Shown: in pieces, positions 60,988-64,000 of the stretch
Layout of the letters: each line of letters opens with the position of its first letter
Numbering within the stretch: the first letter of the stretch is position 1
Origin: Chryseobacterium viscerum
GTDB taxonomy: Bacteria; Bacteroidota; Bacteroidia; Flavobacteriales; Weeksellaceae
Direction of reading: 5' to 3'
Assembly (NCBI RefSeq): GCF_002899945.2
Contig: NZ_PPEG02000006.1
Location: forward strand, 363,473-427,472
Length of the DNA stretch: 64,000 nt
The notes under the pieces: generated by a model
The model's input: the letters and a program-made list of their open reading frames with translations, nothing else
The model's database searches: none
Told to the model about the DNA's origin: nothing
Translations under genes and position numbers: made by a program

Positions 60988-61110
60988 AAAAAAACCCTGA
61001 AAATTTGTTAAACTTTCAGGGCCTTCAAATAATAAACTATTAAAAAAATAAACTAGGAACTTAGAGTATTTTGCAGAGAATATTACCTCTGCTACTCTAC
61101 TGTAAAGTTA
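60988..61110 (-). ncRNA. Candidate small RNA with 5' hairpin and orphan terminator
   Basis: On the minus strand: a -7-like TAACTTTA (61103-61110, one mismatch to TAnnTTTG), then a bulged hairpin at 61063-61098 (AGAGTA/TACTCT outer stem, GCAGAG/CTCTGC inner stem), an AU-rich stretch and an intrinsic terminator (CCCTGAAA/TTTCAGGG, 60995-61021, plus seven U). No ORF is upstream that the terminator could serve, and the EamA gene has its own promoter. Could also be a leader attenuator of the EamA gene. Predicted length about 110 nt. Confidence 0.38.
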
Positions 61111-61253
61111 GAAAAAATATAAACTATTTAAAAATATTTTTTAGTTAAAAATTTCACAATTTACTAGAAACCAAACTATTAAACACTTGTTTTACTTCCA
61201 ATTTATATTCCTCATAAAAATAGTATCTTTAAGCGTAAAAAATTGAAAATTTT

Positions 61254-62882
61254 ATGGACATCGAATTCAATAAACGAGAAGATCAGAACAGATTAAAATT
61301 ATCTGAAATAAATCGCTTACTCACTGAGATCAAAAAGGGAGGTGGTGAGAAGAGGCTTCAAAAGCTTCGTGATGAAGGAAAAATGACTGCAAGAGAAAGA
61401 ATAGATTATCTTCTCGATAAAGATTCAGATTCTATAGAAGTAGGAGCATTTGCTGGCTACGAAATGTATAAAGAGCACGGAGGCTGCCCTAGCGGAGGAG
61501 TTGTAGTAGTTATAGGCTACGTTTCCGGAAGACAATGTATTGTTGTTGCTAATGATGCTTCAGTAAAAGCAGGCGCTTGGTTTCCTATCACAGGAAAGAA
61601 AAACCTGAGAGCACAGGAAATTTCTATGGAAAATAAACTTCCGATCATTTATCTGGTAGACTCCGCGGGTGTTTATCTTCCGATGCAGGATGAGATATTT
61701 CCTGATAAAGAACATTTTGGAAGAATCTTCAGAAATAATGCTAAGATGAGTTCTATGGGAATCATCCAGATTTCTGCCGTTATGGGGAGTTGTGTAGCGG
61801 GAGGTGCTTATCTTCCCATCATGAGTGATGAAGCTATGATTGTAGATAAAACGGGTTCAATTTTCCTTGCCGGAAGCTATCTTGTAAAAGCAGCTATCGG
61901 AGAAAGTATAGATAATGAAACACTGGGTGGAGCTACCACTCACTGCTCTATTTCAGGAGTTACCGATTATAAAGCCAAAGATGATAAAGATGCTTTGAAT
62001 AGAATCAAAAACATCATGAAATCTATTGGAAGTACAGAAAAAGCTGGTTTTGACAGAATAGAAAGCTTCCAACCAAAGGAAAATCCTGAAAATATCTTCG
62101 GAATTATGCCTGTTTCCAGAGCTGAGCAGTATGATACTTATGAAATTATTAAATGTATTGTGGATAACTCCGAATACGAAGAATATAAATCAGATTATGG
62201 GAAAAGTATTATCTGTGCAACAGCCAGAGTGGATGGATGGTCTGTAGGAATTGTAGCCAATCAGAGAAAACTGGTAAAAAGCGGTAAAGGAGAAATGCAG
62301 TTTGGAGGAGTTATTTACTCTGATTCGGCAGATAAGGCGACCCGATTCATTGCTAACTGTAATCAAAGAAAAATACCTTTAATCTTCTTACAGGATGTTA
62401 CCGGATTCATGGTAGGTTCAAAATCAGAACATGGCGGAATCATCAAAGACGGAGCCAAAATGGTAAATGCAGTTGCCAATTCTGTAGTTCCTAAATTTAC
62501 CATCATTACAGGTAATTCTTATGGAGCAGGAAATTATGCAATGTGTGGTAAAGCTTATGACCCGAGATTAATTGTTGCTTGGCCTTGGGCAGATTTAGCT
62601 GTAATGGGGGGAGCACAGGCTGCAAAAGTATTGGCTCAAATTCAGGAATCAACGTTGAAAAAACAAGGAAAAGAAATTTCCGAAGAAGAGCACAACGAAA
62701 TTCTGGATACAATTTCAAAAAAATATCAGAAGCAGACTGAAGCAACCTACGCTGCATCAAGATTATGGACCGATGCCATCATCAATCCAGCAGATACAAG
62801 AAAATGGATTTCTATGGGAATTGAAGCTGCTAATAACGCTCCAATTACTGAGAAATTCAATTTAGGAGTAATACAGGTATGA
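61254..62882 (+). CDS. Acyl-CoA carboxylase beta (carboxyltransferase) subunit, methylcrotonyl-CoA type
   Basis: 542 residues. Carboxyltransferase transferring CO2 from biotin. The two oxyanion-type motifs MGSCVAGGAYLPIMSDE and TGNSYGAGNYAMCGKAYD match the methylcrotonyl/geranyl-CoA group more than propionyl-CoA. FGRIFRNNAKMSSMGIIQIS and GFMVGSKSEHGG also fit. The biotin carboxylase/carrier partner is not in the window. Cytosolic. Bidirectional terminator follows. Confidence 0.9.
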   Translation: MDIEFNKREDQNRLKLSEINRLLTEIKKGGGEKRLQKLRDEGKMTARERIDYLLDKDSDSIEVGAFAGYEMYKEHGGCPSGGVVVVIGYVSGRQCIVVANDASVKAGAWFPITGKKNLRAQEISMENKLPIIYLVDSAGVYLPMQDEIFPDKEHFGRIFRNNAKMSSMGIIQISAVMGSCVAGGAYLPIMSDEAMIVDKTGSIFLAGSYLVKAAIGESIDNETLGGATTHCSISGVTDYKAKDDKDALNRIKNIMKSIGSTEKAGFDRIESFQPKENPENIFGIMPVSRAEQYDTYEIIKCIVDNSEYEEYKSDYGKSIICATARVDGWSVGIVANQRKLVKSGKGEMQFGGVIYSDSADKATRFIANCNQRKIPLIFLQDVTGFMVGSKSEHGGIIKDGAKMVNAVANSVVPKFTIITGNSYGAGNYAMCGKAYDPRLIVAWPWADLAVMGGAQAAKVLAQIQESTLKKQGKEISEEEHNEILDTISKKYQKQTEATYAASRLWTDAIINPADTRKWISMGIEAANNAPITEKFNLGVIQV

Positions 62883-62908
62883 TCTTAAATTCATAAATAA
62901 AAAAAAAG

Positions 62909-62945
62909 CACGGCTACCTCAGTTTGAGGCAGCCGTGTTTTTATG
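62909..62945. terminator. Bidirectional terminator between acc beta and peptide gene
   Basis: CACGGCT (62909-62915) with AGCCGTG (62931-62937), inner CCTC/GAGG pairs, flanked by A and T runs. Confidence 0.8.
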
Positions 62946-62968
62946 TATACTCTTAAATAATAAGAATA

Positions 62969-63166
62969 TTACTTCCCGTATTCTTCTTTACAAAATTCTA
63001 TAGGACCGCCAAGCTTCATGCAACATTGATAATAGCTCATACAAATGCCATTAGGCCATCCAGGAGGATAGCAGATTCTAAATTGCGGATCATCTGGACA
63101 TGTAGGTCCTCCGCTTCCCTTAAGTGATTTTAAACTCTCTCTTGAAATCTTTACTCGATTTTTCAT
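62969..63166 (-). CDS. Small GG-leader, six-cysteine bacteriocin-like peptide
   Basis: 65 residues. Leader MKNRVKISRESLKSLKGSGG (1-20) carries a double-glycine site (G19-G20) and the KxSRExLKSLKG type helix seen in GG-leader peptides exported by peptidase-ABC transporters. The core (21-65) has six Cys (23, 32, 42, 48, 49, 59), a PPGWPNG turn and aromatic YY, consistent with three disulfides. I recall similar 'bacteriocin-like' proteins in Chryseobacterium. No transporter, immunity or modification gene is nearby. Confidence 0.78.
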   Translation of the reverse strand: MKNRVKISRESLKSLKGSGGPTCPDDPQFRICYPPGWPNGICMSYYQCCMKLGGPIEFCKEEYGK

Positions 63167-63352
63167 AGCTATTTAGTTTTTGATCGTTCCTACTCTATTG
63201 TAGCTTTTCGGATTACGCTTTTTCTAAAATACTATTTTTTCCACACTTAGTGAAATTTAATAAAAATTATTACTTCGCGTTTTCTTGAAGCTTTTGAGAA
63301 ATATTCATAGGAGTAATAATAAGGAAATAGTTTCATTGAACAGCTCGTGCTA

Positions 63353-63475
63353 TTTCAGGAGCTTGGTCCCGCTATCCATTCTTACTCCTCACGCCAGCGC
63401 GCACCTACACTCAAACCCTACCCACTCTCCAACCCAAGCTGCGGGGTAACCATTACTATCGGGGCTAAAAGGAAG
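63353..63475 (+). repeat. Dispersed structured element (TCCCGCTATCC ... TATCGGGGCTA type)
   Basis: Begins CAGGAGCTTGGTCCCGCTATCC and ends ACTATCGGGGCTAAAAGGAA with a GC-rich, variable middle. The ends can pair (CCCG with CGGG). I recognise this as a widespread flavobacterial intergenic element; it may correspond to the Flavo-1 RNA motif, unchecked. Confidence 0.45.
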
Positions 63476-63504
63476 AAAATTATGAATTATAAGTTATGAA
63501 TTAT

Positions 63505-63548
63505 GAGATCCGAGGTTCGGGTTCGCGTTTCGAGATCCGAGGTTCGGG
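63505..63548. repeat. Two direct copies of a 17-base repeat
   Basis: GAGATCCGAGGTTCGGG at 63505-63521 and 63532-63548, preceded by a direct repeat TATGAATTA (63481-63489 and 63495-63503). Confidence 0.65.
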
Positions 63549-63593
63549 GTTCGGGATGCGATTGATCAGCTTTGATTATTCTTCATTTATGAT

Positions 63594-63678
63594 ATTCAAT
63601 AGGCGCGGGCTATAATCCTGAGCTTAGTCGAAGGGAGCCCGTTCTGGTCAAAAACTCTATTTCTATCTGGCTTTAGCC
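63594..63678 (-). repeat. Composite two-palindrome repeat, copy D, with a second repeat in the loop
   Basis: Minus-strand order: GGCTAAAGCC (63678-63669), spacer, AACGGGCT (63643-63636), loop containing CCTTCGACTAAGCTCAGG (63634-63617), AGCCCGCG, CCTATTGAAT (63603-63594). Confidence 0.65.
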
Positions 63679-63715
63679 AAAACTTATCATTGGGATAATC
63701 CTAACTGAAGAAAAT

Positions 63716-63741
63716 AAATTAATAATAATAATAATAATAAT
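63716..63741. repeat. Simple (AAT)n repeat
   Basis: About seven consecutive TAA/AAT units in the repeat-rich stretch. Confidence 0.7.
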
Positions 63742-63879
63742 GATGCTCAATTAAAGATTGAAAAGATAGGTCACCAGGAATGAGGAATGAGCTGGAAAAC
63801 AGAAGATAATAGAAGGATTGGATGTAGAGATGGATATCTCAAGTATATTATAGAGGTTGGGTGGTGTATGTATACAACA

Positions 63880-63913
63880 AAAAAGTCCTTTATCGTATGA
63901 TAAAGGACTTTTT
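63880..63913 (-). terminator. Terminator of the rRNA operon
   Basis: 15-bp perfect stem (63880-63894 with 63899-63913), 16 bases beyond the 5S 3' end, with a T run on the minus strand. Confidence 0.85.
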
Positions 63914-63928
63914 AAAAATAAAATAAAA

Positions 63929-64000
63929 ACTGGCGGCGGCCTACTCTCCCGCGTTAGCAGTACCATCGGCGCTGGTGGGCTTAACTTCTGTGTTCGGAAT
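63929..64000 (-). rRNA. rrf: 5S ribosomal RNA, partial (5' part runs off the window)
   Basis: The reverse complement contains AACACAGAAGTTAAGCCCAC, CGATGGTACTGC and GGGAGAGTAGG, all hallmarks of 5S rRNA. About 72 bases of the 3' part are in the window; transcription runs leftwards to the terminator at 63880-63913. Indicates an rRNA operon to the right. Confidence 0.95.

Larger units (their letters stand above)
63167..63928. other. Repeat-rich non-coding stretch before the rRNA operon
   Basis: 762 bases with no gene I support, but with at least four repeat types listed separately (63353-63475, 63505-63548, 63594-63678, 63716-63741) and the rRNA terminator (63880-63913). Confidence 0.65.

Noticed and set aside
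60988..61110. Calling the candidate RNA 6S RNA
   Set aside because: Its 5' and 3' ends form separate hairpins instead of a long closing stem with a central bubble, so the shape does not fit.
63505..63548. CRISPR-like array from the 17-base direct repeats
   Set aside because: Only two copies with a 10-base gap, and no cas genes.

Overview
The window is a stretch of chromosome from a Flavobacteriales bacterium, most likely Chryseobacterium or a close relative (Weeksellaceae). This is an inference from several signs. The DNA is AT-rich, and many genes have the Bacteroidota promoter -7 element TAnnTTTG a short distance upstream. Typical Bacteroidota families are present: PorP/SprF, PorV/PorQ, DUF5606, DUF3822, a PASTA protein without a kinase, GIN-domain and SdiA-regulated-like lipoproteins, and an HD-Pycsar-TM protein. 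There is also a GG-leader, cysteine-rich peptide of a kind I associate with Chryseobacterium. No prophage, CRISPR array, insertion sequence with transposase or tRNA gene was seen. The window ends inside a 5S rRNA gene on the minus strand, so an rRNA operon lies just beyond the right edge.

Layout. 0-6 kb: an HD-Pycsar-TM protein followed by a bestrophin channel (minus), divergent from a 1238-residue lipoprotein that fuses a calcineurin-like phosphoesterase, a kinase-like middle region and an outer-membrane barrel. 6-9 kb: secreted or lipoprotein hypotheticals. 8.7-11.5 kb: housekeeping genes mazG, a DUF5606 gene, def and ruvX (minus). 11.5-18.6 kb: sixA-like phosphatase, serine hydrolase, YfcE phosphoesterase, Smr protein, DUF3822, rsmD, and a divergent HxlR regulator/nitroreductase pair with an obvious operator. 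18.7-24 kb: murI, hemW, porP/sprF-like, rluD-like and PASTA genes (minus). 24-28 kb: ddl, coaD, a TRIC channel and folA. 28-33 kb: the lemA-TPM-TPM cluster and a KefF/KefC-like pair. 33-38 kb: M3 peptidase, YchJ-like protein, SlyD-like isomerase, VF530 protein and a small lysine-rich protein. 37.7-42 kb: sbcD and sbcC. 42-48 kb: universal stress protein, PiT phosphate transporter, LLM oxidoreductase, a MITE-like element and a DPP IV-type peptidase. 48.6-58 kb: YceI, YgiD-like dioxygenase, subtilase lipoprotein, GNAT, hutH and uvrC. 58-63 kb: PorV/PorQ-like protein, EamA transporter, a candidate small RNA and an acyl-CoA carboxylase beta subunit. 63-64 kb: a six-cysteine GG-leader peptide, a repeat-rich non-coding stretch and 5S rRNA.

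Gene teamwork. Envelope functions dominate: peptidoglycan (murI, ddl, PASTA), outer-membrane and T9SS-related barrels, and periplasmic peptidases. DNA repair is represented by sbcDC, uvrC, ruvX and mazG. Ion homeostasis appears as bestrophin, TRIC, KefF/KefC-like and PiT. Intrinsic terminators separate most converging genes and are unusually easy to see.

Items most worth a second look: (1) the HD-Pycsar-TM/bestrophin pair with no cyclase; (2) the phosphoesterase/kinase-like/barrel fusion; (3) a candidate structured RNA at about 60988-61110 with an orphan terminator; (4) the six-cysteine GG-leader peptide; (5) a two-palindrome composite repeat in several copies, one carrying a second repeat in its loop; (6) the HxlR/nitroreductase switch; (7) several genes whose promoter places the transcript start at or almost on the start codon.
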